Part shown: positions 1 through 8,721 of the stretch, piece after piece
Layout of the letters: the number at the start of each line of letters is the position of its first letter
Position numbering within the stretch: the first letter of the stretch is position 1
Assembly (NCBI GenBank): GCA_024742575.1
Contig: JANSYF010000006.1
Coordinates: forward strand, 1-64,000
Source: Paracoccaceae bacterium
Lineage (GTDB): Bacteria; Pseudomonadota; Alphaproteobacteria; Rhodobacterales; Rhodobacteraceae
Length of the DNA stretch: 64,000 nt
Reading direction: 5' to 3'
Program-made: the position numbers and the translations under genes
The notes under the pieces: model-generated
What the model was told of the DNA's origin: nothing
Databases searched by the model: none
What the model saw: only the letters and a program-made list of their open reading frames with translations

Positions 1-135
1 CGACTGGCTCACCTTCGCCTTGTCATGGCCATACGGCAGAAGGTCCTCTGACCCAATCCCGATCTTCTCTCCAATCTCCATGATCGGCTGCTTGCGCGCC
101 TCGCGCGCGATCTCAATATCACTCTTGTACGACAT
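1..135 (-). CDS. fhs: Formate-tetrahydrofolate ligase, N-terminal part (cut by window edge)
   Basis: The minus strand reads an open frame from an ATG at 133-135 to the window edge, 45 codons. It contains [12 protein letters not shown] and [13 protein letters not shown], the conserved N-terminus of formate-tetrahydrofolate ligase. Known role of the family: ATP-dependent formylation of tetrahydrofolate to 10-formyl-THF in the cytosol. It starts 31 bases after the fdsA stop on the same strand, so it probably shares a transcript with formate dehydrogenase; formate could then be either oxidised or fed into C1 metabolism. The nucleotide-binding core lies outside the window. Identification is secure from the N-terminal motif, although only about 8 percent of the protein is visible. 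Confidence 0.9.
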   Translation of the reverse strand, partial: MSYKSDIEIAREARKQPIMEIGEKIGIGSEDLLPYGHDKAKVSQS

Positions 136-166
136 GAAAGGAATCCTGTTGGATAGGGCGAACTGT

Positions 167-2944
167 TTATTCAGCCGCGATTTTGGTTACAGCCTCGACA
201 CGCACTGCCGAGAATTTGAATTCCGGGATCTTTCCATAGGGATCAACCGCCGGGTTTGTGAGGACATTCGCCGCCGCTTCGACGTAGGCGAAGGGAACAA
301 AGACCATATCTTCCGCGACAGCACGATCCGCTCTCGCCATGATTTCGATGGACCCGCGTCGGGTCGTCAGGCGCAGCATATCACCGGGTTCGGCACCAAG
401 CGCGCGCAAGGTCTTCGGATGCAGCGAGCAATTCGCCTCAGGTTCCACCGCGTCCAAAACAGACGCGCGTCGGGTCATGGACCCTGTATGCCAGTGCTCA
501 AGTTGACGTCCCGTCGTCATGATCATCGGAAACTCGGCGTCAGGCGCCTCATCCGGCGACACCAAAGAAGCGGGGGTGAACCGGGCGCGCCCATCAGGAC
601 GCGGGAAACCATCGCCAAACACAACCGCTTGGCCCGGATCAATTGGGCTAAGCGACGGGTACGTGACTGTTTCGGTCTTCAGACGTTCCCATGTGATGTT
701 GTCCAGCGATGACATCACTTGCTTCATTTCGGCAAAGACTTGGGACACATCGGTATACCCCCAATCCAGCCCAAGACGTTGCGCAAGTTCGACAGTGATC
801 TGCCAATCCTCGCGCGCCTCACCCGGTGGTGGAACCGCAGGGCGCACTCGCTGGACCTGCCGATTGGTGTTACTGACCGTTCCGTTCTTTTCATACAGCG
901 CAGAGGCAGGCAGGATCACATCGGCAAAACACGCTGTTTCGGTCAGGAAAATATCCTGCACGACCAAATGTTCGAGTTTGGCAAAAGCGTCGCGTGCATG
1001 CTCCACGTCGGGGTCCGACATGGCAGGGTTTTCGCCCTGAATATACATGCCCTTGATGTTGCCCGCATAGGCTTGATCGACGATTTCGGTGACGGTCAAA
1101 CCTTTCTGGTTGGACCAATCCTCATCCCGCCCCCAGACACTGAAGATGTCCTCGCGGACGGCATCGTCCATGACCGACCGGTAGTCCGGAACGAACATCG
1201 GAATCAGACCCGCGTCAGACGCACCCTGCACGTTGTTCTGACCACGCAGCGGATGCAAACCGGCACCCGGGCGTCCAACCTGCCCTGTCATAAGTGCAAG
1301 GCTGATCAAACAACGCGAATTGTCCGTCCCGTGAATGTGCTGGCTGACGCCCATGCCCCAGAAGATCATGCCGGCTTTGGCGCCGGCAAAGGTGCGCGCC
1401 ACGTCACGGATCACATCCGGTTTAATCCCGCAGATCGGCTCCATCGCTTCGGGTGTGAAGCCTTTCAGATGCTCTTTCTCCGCCTCCCAGTTTTCGGTGT
1501 AGGCATCGATGTATTGCTGATCGTATAAACCCTCTTCAACGATCACGTTCATGATCGCGTTGAGCATCGACACATCGGCGCCGGGTCGGAACTGCAACAT
1601 TTGGTAGGCAAATCGTTTCAAGCCCTGCCCACGCGGGTCCATCACGATCAGCTTGCCACCGTTCTTGACGAACTGTTTGAAATACGTTGCCGCAACCGGG
1701 TGATTTTCGACCGGGTTTGCCCCAATGACGATCGCGACATCAGAGTTTTCGATTTGATTGAAGGTCGCGGTCACCGCGCCTGAGCCAACATTCTCAATGA
1801 GTGCGCTGACAGAGGATGCGTGACAAAGACGCGTGCAATGATCGACGTTGTTGTGTTTGAAGCCTTGCCGGATCAGCTTTTGGAACAGGTAGGCTTCTTC
1901 GTTGGTGCATTTGGCCGATCCGAACCCTGCGACAGATGCTCCACCATGTGCCTGACGCAGCTTGGCAAGACCGCCTGCTGCGACTGTCATAGCTTCTTCC
2001 CAACTGGCCTCACGGAAATGGGTCAGAACGTTGCCGGGATCGACATTCAATCCCTTTGGCGGTGCGTCCTCGCGTCGGATCAGAGGTTTCGTCAGGCGAT
2101 GCTGATGATGGATGTAGTCAAAGCCAAAGCGCCCCTTGACGCAAAGCCGACCTTCGTTGGCCGGGCCATTGATGCCTTCGACATATTTGACCTTGCCGTC
2201 CTTGACCTTGAGCGAAACCTTGCAGCCAACACCGCAGAACGGACAGACACTTTCCGTTTCGGTATCAAAGTCGCCACGATCGCCAACCTGATTTGAATCC
2301 AAGACAGTCGCGGGCATCAATGCACCAGTCGGGCAGGCCTGCACACATTCGCCACACGCAACGCACGTGCTTTCGCCCATCGGGTCTGCAAAGTCGAACG
2401 TCGGATAACTGTCATGTCCCCGGCCTGCCATCCCGATCACGTCGTTAACCTGAACTTCACGGCAAGCGCGCACGCACAGCCCACATTGGATACAGGCGTC
2501 AAGGTTCACGCGCATCGCAACATGACTGTCATCCAGCAGCGGAATGCGCCCATCTTCGAGTTTGGGGAAGCGGTTTTGATCTATGCCGTTGACCTTGGCC
2601 ATATCCCAAAGATGACTTGATTTGTCGTGGGCGGCATCGTGGTCCGGTTGGTCTGCCACCAACATCTCGACCACCATTTTGCGGGCATGGTTCGCCCGTG
2701 CCGAATTGGTTGTGACAACCATCCCATCTGTTGGAACGCGAATACAGGACGCGGCAAGTGTCCGCTCGCCCTCGATCTCGACCATACACGCGCGGCAGTT
2801 TCCGTCCGGGCGATATCCGGGCGCTGGCTTGTGGCACAGATGCGGAATGACAAGTCCGCGACCGTTCACAACTTCCCAAATCGTTGCGTCTGCGTCAGCG
2901 GTGACTGTTTCACCGTCCAGCGTAAAGGTGATTTGATCGCTCAT
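167..2944 (-). CDS. fdsA: NAD-dependent formate dehydrogenase alpha subunit (Mo/W-bis-MGD)
   Basis: 925 residues, normal for FdsA. It has an N-terminal [2Fe-2S] ferredoxin domain (C37, C50, C53, C67), two ferredoxin-like clusters ([11 protein letters not shown] near 151-161 and [11 protein letters not shown] near 194-204), then the CPFCGVGC cluster near 234-241 that opens the bis-MGD domain. TRLCHASS near 371-378 supplies the probable molybdenum-ligating Cys374 and the adjacent His375. It oxidises formate to CO2 and passes electrons through the FeS chain to the flavin subunit. The start ATG lies 3 bases after the stop of the fused FdsGB gene, so translation is coupled. No fdhD or fdsD follows; fhs does, unlike the usual fdsGBACD order. 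Confidence 0.95.
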   Translation of the reverse strand: MSDQITFTLDGETVTADADATIWEVVNGRGLVIPHLCHKPAPGYRPDGNCRACMVEIEGERTLAASCIRVPTDGMVVTTNSARANHARKMVVEMLVADQPDHDAAHDKSSHLWDMAKVNGIDQNRFPKLEDGRIPLLDDSHVAMRVNLDACIQCGLCVRACREVQVNDVIGMAGRGHDSYPTFDFADPMGESTCVACGECVQACPTGALMPATVLDSNQVGDRGDFDTETESVCPFCGVGCKVSLKVKDGKVKYVEGINGPANEGRLCVKGRFGFDYIHHQHRLTKPLIRREDAPPKGLNVDPGNVLTHFREASWEEAMTVAAGGLAKLRQAHGGASVAGFGSAKCTNEEAYLFQKLIRQGFKHNNVDHCTRLCHASSVSALIENVGSGAVTATFNQIENSDVAIVIGANPVENHPVAATYFKQFVKNGGKLIVMDPRGQGLKRFAYQMLQFRPGADVSMLNAIMNVIVEEGLYDQQYIDAYTENWEAEKEHLKGFTPEAMEPICGIKPDVIRDVARTFAGAKAGMIFWGMGVSQHIHGTDNSRCLISLALMTGQVGRPGAGLHPLRGQNNVQGASDAGLIPMFVPDYRSVMDDAVREDIFSVWGRDEDWSNQKGLTVTEIVDQAYAGNIKGMYIQGENPAMSDPDVEHARDAFAKLEHLVVQDIFLTETACFADVILPASALYEKNGTVSNTNRQVQRVRPAVPPPGEAREDWQITVELAQRLGLDWGYTDVSQVFAEMKQVMSSLDNITWERLKTETVTYPSLSPIDPGQAVVFGDGFPRPDGRARFTPASLVSPDEAPDAEFPMIMTTGRQLEHWHTGSMTRRASVLDAVEPEANCSLHPKTLRALGAEPGDMLRLTTRRGSIEIMARADRAVAEDMVFVPFAYVEAAANVLTNPAVDPYGKIPEFKFSAVRVEAVTKIAAE

Positions 2945-2947
2945 GCC

Positions 2948-4633
2948 TTACACCTCATCCGCAAAGTGTTTCATTGTAAGACGAATGGGGTTTGGTGCCG
3001 CCTGCCCCAACCCGCAGATCGATGCATCGACCATCGCTTGGCTCAACTCTTCTAGGAGCGTCTGATTCCAACGATCTGCCTGCATCAGTTTGACCGCCTT
3101 TTCGCAACCCACCCGACACGGTGTGCACTGACCGCAGCTTTCGTCCTCGAAGAACCGCAGCATGTTCAGGGCGGCATCTCGCGCCTTGTCTTGGTCACTG
3201 AGGATCACAATTGCGGCGGAGCCGATGAACGTGCCGTGCGCTTGCAGCGTATCGAAATCCATCGGCACATCGTTGATTGATGCGGGCAGCAGCCCAGCAG
3301 ATGGACCACCCGGCTGGTAGGCCTTGAACACATGCCCGTCGGTCATGCCTCCGGCAGCATCGATCAGGTCCATGATCGTCGATCCGGCAGGCAGCAGATA
3401 CACACCCGGCGCTTTGACACGACCCGAGATCGAATAGCTCCGCAGGCCCTTGCGCCCATTCTTTTCAACGCTTGTCAAAACTTCGGGGCCTTCACGGCAC
3501 ACCCGAGCAACCCAATGAAGCGTTTCGACATTATGAACGAGCGTTGGTCGACCGAAGATGCCCACCTGCGCCACGAAAGGAGGGCGGTGGCGCGGCAGAC
3601 CGCGTTTGCCTTCGATACTTTCTATCATGGCGCTTTCTTCGCCGCAGATATAGGCGCCTGCACCGCGGCGCAGGTCGATATAACCGGGGTCCACGATGCC
3701 CGCGGTTTCAAGCGCTTCGATCTCGGTTCGCAAGATGTGCAGCACCGCCGGGTATTCGTCGCGCATGTAGATAAAACAGGTCTCAGCCTCTACAGCCCAA
3801 GCCGCAATCAGCATGCCTTCGAGAAAAAGATGCGGTGTGCGTTCAAGGTAGTAGCGGTCCTTGAACGTGCCCGGCTCGCCTTCGTCGCCGTTCACGGCCA
3901 AATAGCGCGGTCCAGAATTGGCACGCACAAACCCCCACTTCTTGCCCGACGGAAAGCCTGCACCGCCAAGCCCGCGCAGCCCGGACGACAGAACGGTCTC
4001 TTGCACAGCCTCCCAATCGCCGGATGCGCGCAGGTCTCTTAGCGTCTGGTAACCGCCACCCGCCACGTAGGATGCATAGGTTTGATAGTCGGGGATGCGC
4101 GCATGGACGTGATCTGCGGCGATCGCAGCCCTCACCTTTTCCGGCGTCGCGTGATCAATATGGTTGTGGCCCAGTTCAAGTACGGGTGCCGTATCGCAAC
4201 GACCCATACAAGGCGCGCGCAGCACGCGGACTTTGGCAGGATCAAGTCCCTCTTCAAGCGCCGTCTTAAGCTGCTGTGCCCCCGCCATTTCGCAAGACAA
4301 AGAATCGCACACCCGAATTGTCAGCGACGGTGGCGGGGTTTCATCTTCTTTGACGACATCGAAATGGGCGTAAAAGGTCGCAACTTCATAAACTTCGGCC
4401 ATCGACAGCCGCATCTCTTCCGACAGAGCGCGAAGATGCGCTGCACTCAAATGTCCGTACGTGTCTTGAATGAGGTGCAAGTGCTCAATCAACAAATCGC
4501 CGGAGAGCTTTTTACCTTCAAGAAGCGCCCTGACATCGCTCCATGCTTGGTCATCCAACTGGCGACCTTTGGGCGTGTGACGCCCTTTGCCCTTGCCAGA
4601 TTTCCAAACACCTTTGCGTTCATCAAGCGCCAT
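2948..4633 (-). CDS. fdsB: Formate dehydrogenase, fused gamma-beta (NuoE-NuoF-like) subunit
   Basis: About 561 residues fusing two proteins that are separate (FdsG and FdsB) in many organisms. The first about 170 residues are NuoE/24-kDa-like, with [2Fe-2S] ligands in VCDSLSCEMAG and APCMGRCD. The rest is NuoF/51-kDa-like, with the FMN/NAD site GLGGAGFPSGKKW and NGDEGEPGTFKDR and a C-terminal [4Fe-4S] motif ESCGQCTPCRVGC. It transfers formate electrons to NAD+. I chose the ATG at 4633; an in-frame TTG at 4639 with AGGGA just upstream is an alternative. It is the first gene of the fds-fhs transcript. Confidence 0.93.
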   Translation of the reverse strand: MALDERKGVWKSGKGKGRHTPKGRQLDDQAWSDVRALLEGKKLSGDLLIEHLHLIQDTYGHLSAAHLRALSEEMRLSMAEVYEVATFYAHFDVVKEDETPPPSLTIRVCDSLSCEMAGAQQLKTALEEGLDPAKVRVLRAPCMGRCDTAPVLELGHNHIDHATPEKVRAAIAADHVHARIPDYQTYASYVAGGGYQTLRDLRASGDWEAVQETVLSSGLRGLGGAGFPSGKKWGFVRANSGPRYLAVNGDEGEPGTFKDRYYLERTPHLFLEGMLIAAWAVEAETCFIYMRDEYPAVLHILRTEIEALETAGIVDPGYIDLRRGAGAYICGEESAMIESIEGKRGLPRHRPPFVAQVGIFGRPTLVHNVETLHWVARVCREGPEVLTSVEKNGRKGLRSYSISGRVKAPGVYLLPAGSTIMDLIDAAGGMTDGHVFKAYQPGGPSAGLLPASINDVPMDFDTLQAHGTFIGSAAIVILSDQDKARDAALNMLRFFEDESCGQCTPCRVGCEKAVKLMQADRWNQTLLEELSQAMVDASICGLGQAAPNPIRLTMKHFADEV

Positions 4634-4639
4634 CTTCAA

Positions 4640-5099
4640 TCGTTCCCTTTACACTTCTGGCTTACGACATACTTTTCACCATGGTGAATATTTTTTGCAT
4701 TTGCGTCAATGCTCAAATTTCTTTGTTAGGCGAAAGATTTTGCCAAGGTCTGAAACGGTACGGCGATAGCCCAACAATTTTTGGCCGGGCTTCATAACCC
4801 ACAGATGTCAGTCACAATGAGAGTGATGGCGGATCGGACGGTCTTTGGAAATCTGTCGCGGCATGTCGCTTCACAGCCCCAACTCATACGATGCAAGGAC
4901 AAGTCTGCCATGCGCCTTCCGAGGGTCGCTGTCCCGGCATCGCTTTGCACAATCCGCAAGAGTTTCGGTGCGATGATCGCGCAGCTTCAGTACGTCAGCT
5001 ATCCACCAAAATGCTTTTCATGGTCAGCAACATTGAATCCACGCCTTCGTTGCCCGCAACGAAATCCGAGCACACGATGCAGGACTAGCCTTGCATCGA
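4640..5099. other. Non-coding gap upstream of the fds operon
   Basis: No convincing gene. The end near 4640-4760 is AT-rich and must hold the fds promoter on the minus strand. The part near 4880-5099 lies downstream of the truncated ferredoxin and may contain its decayed 3' end: a minus-strand frame near 5010-5090 has a CIVC motif followed by stops. Short plus-strand frames here lack recognisable domains. Confidence 0.5.
4675..4688. promoter_or_regulatory. Perfect 14-bp palindrome in the fds promoter region
   Basis: TTCACCATGGTGAA is its own reverse complement and lies about 40 bases upstream of the fdsB start in an AT-rich stretch. Position and symmetry suit a dimeric repressor or activator site. 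No fds regulator gene is adjacent, so its binding protein is unknown. Confidence 0.45.
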
Positions 5100-5231
5100 C
5101 TATCGTCCGATCGCTTGGGAGACGATATCGACAATGCCCAGCGGGGTTGCCACCTGTTTGACGTTTTCGCCATCCGTTGCAGTGATTTTATTGCGACTTC
5201 CGGATGGTTCGATAAAGGCAAGGTTCGTCAT
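5100..5231 (-). pseudogene. Truncated 2Fe-2S ferredoxin remnant (probable former P450 redox partner)
   Basis: An ATG at 5229-5231 with GAGG eight bases upstream sits 10 bases after the SDR stop. It opens a 43-codon frame starting MTNLAFIEPSGSRNK and containing TDGENVKQVAT. This matches the N-terminal strand pattern of adrenodoxin/putidaredoxin-type ferredoxins, where the cluster loop should follow at once. Here the frame ends in a stop before any cysteine, and a possible CIVC fragment follows after further stops. The intact RBS and start with a lost core indicate a recently inactivated gene. Ferredoxins of this type normally serve bacterial P450s, and a P450 gene lies in the same operon. It could instead be an unrelated short protein. 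Confidence 0.6.
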
Positions 5232-5241
5232 GCGCTTATCC

Positions 5242-6003
5242 TCAATTAAACTGGCGGCCACCATCCACGATTAGGGTTTGCCCTGTCACGAAACCGGCAA
5301 GGTCGGACGCAAGGTACATAGCTGACCCGACCATATCCTGAGCATTTGCCGACCGTTTTAAAGCACCGCGTGTGACGCCGTAACTTTCCGCATCTTCGAT
5401 CAGATCAAGGCTGGCTTCTGTCAGGGTAAAACCGGGTGCGATCACGTTAGCGCGGATGTTGTCGTCGCCCAATTCGCGCGCCAGTGACCGTGTCATGGCG
5501 ATGACGGCACCCTTTGAGGCAACGTAGTGCATCCACAGCGGAGACCCCGAGAACACCGTCGCAGAGGCGACATTCACAATCGCGCCCGCCCCCGCGGTTT
5601 TCATCAATGGTGTCGCAGCACGAGTCATTTGCCAGACACCTTTGACGTTGACAGCCATCACCTTATCCCAGACATCTTCATCGATTTCGGTGAAATTCTT
5701 GCGCTCAAGCCCCGCATAGATCGCCGCATTATTGACCAGCACATCCAGACCACCCAAGGTTTCCTGTGCGAACTCCGCCAATTCTGCACAGCTTTGAGCA
5801 TTGGTTACATTGACCTTTGCTCCATGCGCCCGCCCTCCGATGGCGTTGATTATCCGGGCCGTTTCTTGCGCGCCGCCTTCATCAAGGTCAGCAGCGATCA
5901 CGCGCGCACCTGCGTCGGCGAACCCTTCGGCAAAAGCGCGACCAAGACCGCCCGCTGCTCCGGTCACGAGGACGCGCTTCTCTTTCAAGCCAAGTTCAGG
6001 CAT
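5242..6003 (-). CDS. SDR-family NAD(P)-dependent oxidoreductase
   Basis: 253 residues, a classical short-chain dehydrogenase/reductase. It has the dinucleotide motif TGAAGGLG (14-21), the structural NNA motif (91-93), catalytic Ser147, Tyr160 and Lys164 (YVASK), and a C-terminal FVTGQTLIVDGG. The AADLD stretch after the second strand (acidic D39) suggests NAD(H) over NADP(H). Substrate is unknown; the context suggests oxidation of an alcohol made by the P450 or released after the phosphotransferase step. It lies between an HD-domain gene and the truncated ferredoxin, with gaps of 1 and 10 bases. Confidence 0.9.
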   Translation of the reverse strand: MPELGLKEKRVLVTGAAGGLGRAFAEGFADAGARVIAADLDEGGAQETARIINAIGGRAHGAKVNVTNAQSCAELAEFAQETLGGLDVLVNNAAIYAGLERKNFTEIDEDVWDKVMAVNVKGVWQMTRAATPLMKTAGAGAIVNVASATVFSGSPLWMHYVASKGAVIAMTRSLARELGDDNIRANVIAPGFTLTEASLDLIEDAESYGVTRGALKRSANAQDMVGSAMYLASDLAGFVTGQTLIVDGGRQFN

Positions 6004-6004
6004 C

Positions 6005-6616
6005 CTAATTTCCCTTCAGGTAGTGGTTTGACTGCGCCAGCGCGCGTCCGGATGCCAGCATTGCGCGAGCCATGCTTCGGCCCGCATCGGTGAGCATCGT
6101 TGGCATCACGAAATCTTCGAGCATCGCCAGCGTTTCATCGGTTTCTTGGCCGAACCAACCGCTGATTGTCGCGACACCATGGGGCGAAAACCGCCATGCC
6201 TTGTCAGCGTCTTTCACCAAGGCATCTTCCATTGACGAGGCTTCTTTCAGCGTATCGTGGCGGTCGATGATTGCCAGCACGGCGTCGATATCCACACCTG
6301 CCGGTTGATGACGCCGCAGGATATCGCCAGCTATGGCGACCCCGTAGATTTCGTGATCGCGCACCAGATCGGGGCGTGTGGCATTCGGACCAACCGCATC
6401 GCTAAGCAAGGCGGGATCAATCTTCTTCCAGCCGACGTCGTGTAGCAGGATTGCAGGCAAAACGATCGCCTCATCTACGCCGTCATGTTCGGCCAGCAAT
6501 GCGCGGGCCAAGCGGTAGGAAATCAGCGTATGCACATCGTTCGAACGCACATCCAGAAACTCACTTGCGTCCTGCCACAAAGGAAAGTCCCGCGAAAGAA
6601 GGGTATCCACGGTCAC
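6005..6616 (-). CDS. HD-domain protein (first of a pair)
   Basis: 203 residues with a complete HD metal-ligand pattern: H29 (NDVHT), H59-D60 (LLHDVGW), H88 (RDHEI), H120 (DRHDT) and D136/D138 (KDADKAWRFS). Six ligands of the H-HD-H-H-D type allow a binuclear centre, found both in HD phosphohydrolases and in HD diiron oxygenases such as PhnZ and MIOX; sequence alone does not decide between them. It uses a GTG start that overlaps the aldehyde dehydrogenase stop by four bases (GTGA), so the two are translationally coupled. It is a paralogue of the HD protein at 8062-8667 in the same operon. A role in turning over a phosphorylated intermediate is an inference. Confidence 0.8.
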   Translation of the reverse strand: MTVDTLLSRDFPLWQDASEFLDVRSNDVHTLISYRLARALLAEHDGVDEAIVLPAILLHDVGWKKIDPALLSDAVGPNATRPDLVRDHEIYGVAIAGDILRRHQPAGVDIDAVLAIIDRHDTLKEASSMEDALVKDADKAWRFSPHGVATISGWFGQETDETLAMLEDFVMPTMLTDAGRSMARAMLASGRALAQSNHYLKGN

Positions 6617-8052
6617 ATCGGCACCTCGTAGCTAAGGTACATGGTTTTGTATTCCAGATAGCTTTCCACGCCATAGCGCCCTTTTTCGCGCCCGACGCCG
6701 CTTTCTTTCATGCCCCCGAATGGCACGTAGTGCGACGAACGGTGGATGTCGTTCAGCCAAACCGATCCTGCCTCCATGCCCTCGCATAGAGTCAGGCCAC
6801 GGGCGAGATCCCCCGCAAAAACAAATCCCGCCAGGCCGTAGCGATTATTATTGGCCATCCGCAGCGCATCGAACGCGTCATCTACCATGCAGATTCCGAG
6901 GACCGGGCCGAATGTTTCTTCGTTAAGGATCAACATATCATGGGTCGCGTCAGCGATAATCGTGGGCGGAAAATAGAAGCCACTGTCGTAGCCATCACCG
7001 GTTTTGCGATCACCACCAAGCACAATACGCGCGCCTTTTTCGCGGGCGTCGGTCACCTGCACCTCGCTGTTGGAATAGATTTTTTCGTTTACCAATGGTC
7101 CCAGATCGCCATCGCCACCTGCTGGGGCAAGCGTCAACTTGCCAGCTTTTTCTGCCAAGCGTGCAAGAAAGTCCTCATAGACAGGGCGTTCGACATAGAC
7201 GCGGTTCACGCGGTAGCAAAACTGCCCCGAATTCGCAAAGCCATGGCGTGCAATCGCGGTGGTCGCCTTTTCCAGATCCGCGTCTGCGCAGACAATCGCC
7301 GCACTTTGCCCACCAAGTTCCAATGTCACACGCTTCATCGTGCCCGTGGCCGCCGCTGCAATCGCCTTTCCTGCAGCTGTGCCCCCAGTAAAAGCGATCT
7401 TCCGCGGGATCGGGTGTTCGATCATAGCTGACCCGATCCCCCTACCGCGGCCTGTAACGACATTGAAAACCCCAGCTGGAAGACCTGCCTTGTGGAAGAT
7501 CTCTGCCAGCATGAGGGTCGACAAAGGTGTATCTTCGGCCGGTTTCGCGACCATCGTGCACCCTGCGATCACGGCTGCGCCCAGTTTGAACATCAGCAAT
7601 GTCACCGGGTAATTGAATGGCGTAATCGCTATGACCACACCGAGCGGATCGCGGGTTACAATGGTCTTTTCACCAGCGCCAGACGCCAGTGACATCGTGG
7701 CCGTCAGACGCAACCCTTCTTCCGCGTAGACATCCAGCAGATCAGCCGAGCGGGCAATTTCTGCCACGCAGGCAGACAACGGACGCCCCAATTCCTTGTT
7801 GAGAATGGCCCCTACCCTTTGGGCATTCTCGCGCATGGCTTGTGCGCAGGCTTTCTGGATACGAACACGTTCAGCCATGGGCACCTGTTTCCAAGTCTCG
7901 AAAGCCCGCGCTGCCGCATGAATTGCGATATCGGCATCTGTGGCATCCCCGGCGGGAACGGTGTCAAACACTTCGCCTGTTGCCGGCGCAGTCACGTCTT
8001 GACGCGCACCTGCCGTCGCAGGGCGCCAAGCCCCATCAATGAACATCTCCAT
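6613..8052 (-). CDS. NAD(P)-dependent aldehyde dehydrogenase
   Basis: 479 residues, the usual aldehyde dehydrogenase length. The sequence shows PFNYPV (catalytic Asn loop), FTGGTAAGK for the cofactor, general base Glu245 in TLELGG and nucleophile Cys279 in SGQFC. The family oxidises aldehydes to carboxylic acids with NAD(P)+. AAGGAG precedes the ATG at 8052. It sits between two HD-domain genes in the P450/phosphotransferase operon, where it would oxidise an aldehyde formed late in the pathway. The substrate cannot be read from the sequence. Confidence 0.92.
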   Translation of the reverse strand: MEMFIDGAWRPATAGARQDVTAPATGEVFDTVPAGDATDADIAIHAAARAFETWKQVPMAERVRIQKACAQAMRENAQRVGAILNKELGRPLSACVAEIARSADLLDVYAEEGLRLTATMSLASGAGEKTIVTRDPLGVVIAITPFNYPVTLLMFKLGAAVIAGCTMVAKPAEDTPLSTLMLAEIFHKAGLPAGVFNVVTGRGRGIGSAMIEHPIPRKIAFTGGTAAGKAIAAAATGTMKRVTLELGGQSAAIVCADADLEKATTAIARHGFANSGQFCYRVNRVYVERPVYEDFLARLAEKAGKLTLAPAGGDGDLGPLVNEKIYSNSEVQVTDAREKGARIVLGGDRKTGDGYDSGFYFPPTIIADATHDMLILNEETFGPVLGICMVDDAFDALRMANNNRYGLAGFVFAGDLARGLTLCEGMEAGSVWLNDIHRSSHYVPFGGMKESGVGREKGRYGVESYLEYKTMYLSYEVPM

Positions 8053-8061
8053 GTCCGCTCC

Positions 8062-8667
8062 TTAAATCACATGCAACATCAGCATGTTGCGCGATGCAGC
8101 GAGGGCTTCCGTCGCAAAGTTGCGTCCTGCCTCGGTTTCGAGCGTGCTTTTCTGGTCTTCCAAACGTTCTGCATAACCGTGCGGGGTAAGTTTGAACCAG
8201 TCGCTGGCCACCGCAATCCCTGTCACGTCAAAGCGCCACAGCTTGTCCGCATCCCGCACGATCCGGTCATTGAGGTGTCGCGGTTCGGGTCGTGTGTCAT
8301 GGCCGTCGATGATTTCGCAGACCTGCCCGATCATATCTGCATCCCAACCGGTGGCTTCCAAAACCTCCGTGCCCATTCGTACACCCTCGGCCTCGTGGAG
8401 ATAGCGCACATCAGATTGCAGCATATTCGGGCCCGAGAACCCTTTTTCGATGATGTCTTCCATGTCGATGGCATACCAGCCGATATCATGCAGCAAGACC
8501 GCCAGCAGGCAGACGTCTCGATCCGCCTCAGTGTAATCTTCCAGCAACCGTGCGGCCCATCTGAAAGACAACGGGATGTGAATATCGTTCTTGCGCGCAC
8601 GCATATAGGGCTCGGCCTTACGCCAAACAGGATCGTAACGAGCAAAGTCTTTGGTCATATCAAGCAT
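8062..8667 (-). CDS. HD-domain protein (second of a pair)
   Basis: 201 residues from the ATG at 8667, chosen because GGAGG lies five bases upstream; an in-frame ATG at 8697 lacks such a site. Ligands are H30 (NDIH), H60-D61 (LLHDIGW), H91 (YLHEAEG), H123 (DGHDT) and D139/D141 (RDADKLWRF), the same pattern and spacing as the other HD protein, which indicates a duplication. The two may form a heterodimer. As in its paralogue, either a phosphohydrolase or a diiron oxygenase function is possible. It follows the PEP-utilising subunit gene by 54 bases. Confidence 0.8.
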   Translation of the reverse strand: MLDMTKDFARYDPVWRKAEPYMRARKNDIHIPLSFRWAARLLEDYTEADRDVCLLAVLLHDIGWYAIDMEDIIEKGFSGPNMLQSDVRYLHEAEGVRMGTEVLEATGWDADMIGQVCEIIDGHDTRPEPRHLNDRIVRDADKLWRFDVTGIAVASDWFKLTPHGYAERLEDQKSTLETEAGRNFATEALAASRNMLMLHVI

Positions 8668-8721
8668 GATCGCCTCCGAATGTTGCGAGACACGCAAACC
8701 CTACGTGCCTCGCCTGTCGTT

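Noticed and set aside
5242-8667. HD proteins as PhnZ-like phosphonate oxygenases serving the PhnCDEE importer
   Set aside because: They share the ligand pattern, but the genes are packed into the P450/phosphotransferase operon and are separated from the importer by the BTAD regulator gene. The diiron option is kept only as one possibility.
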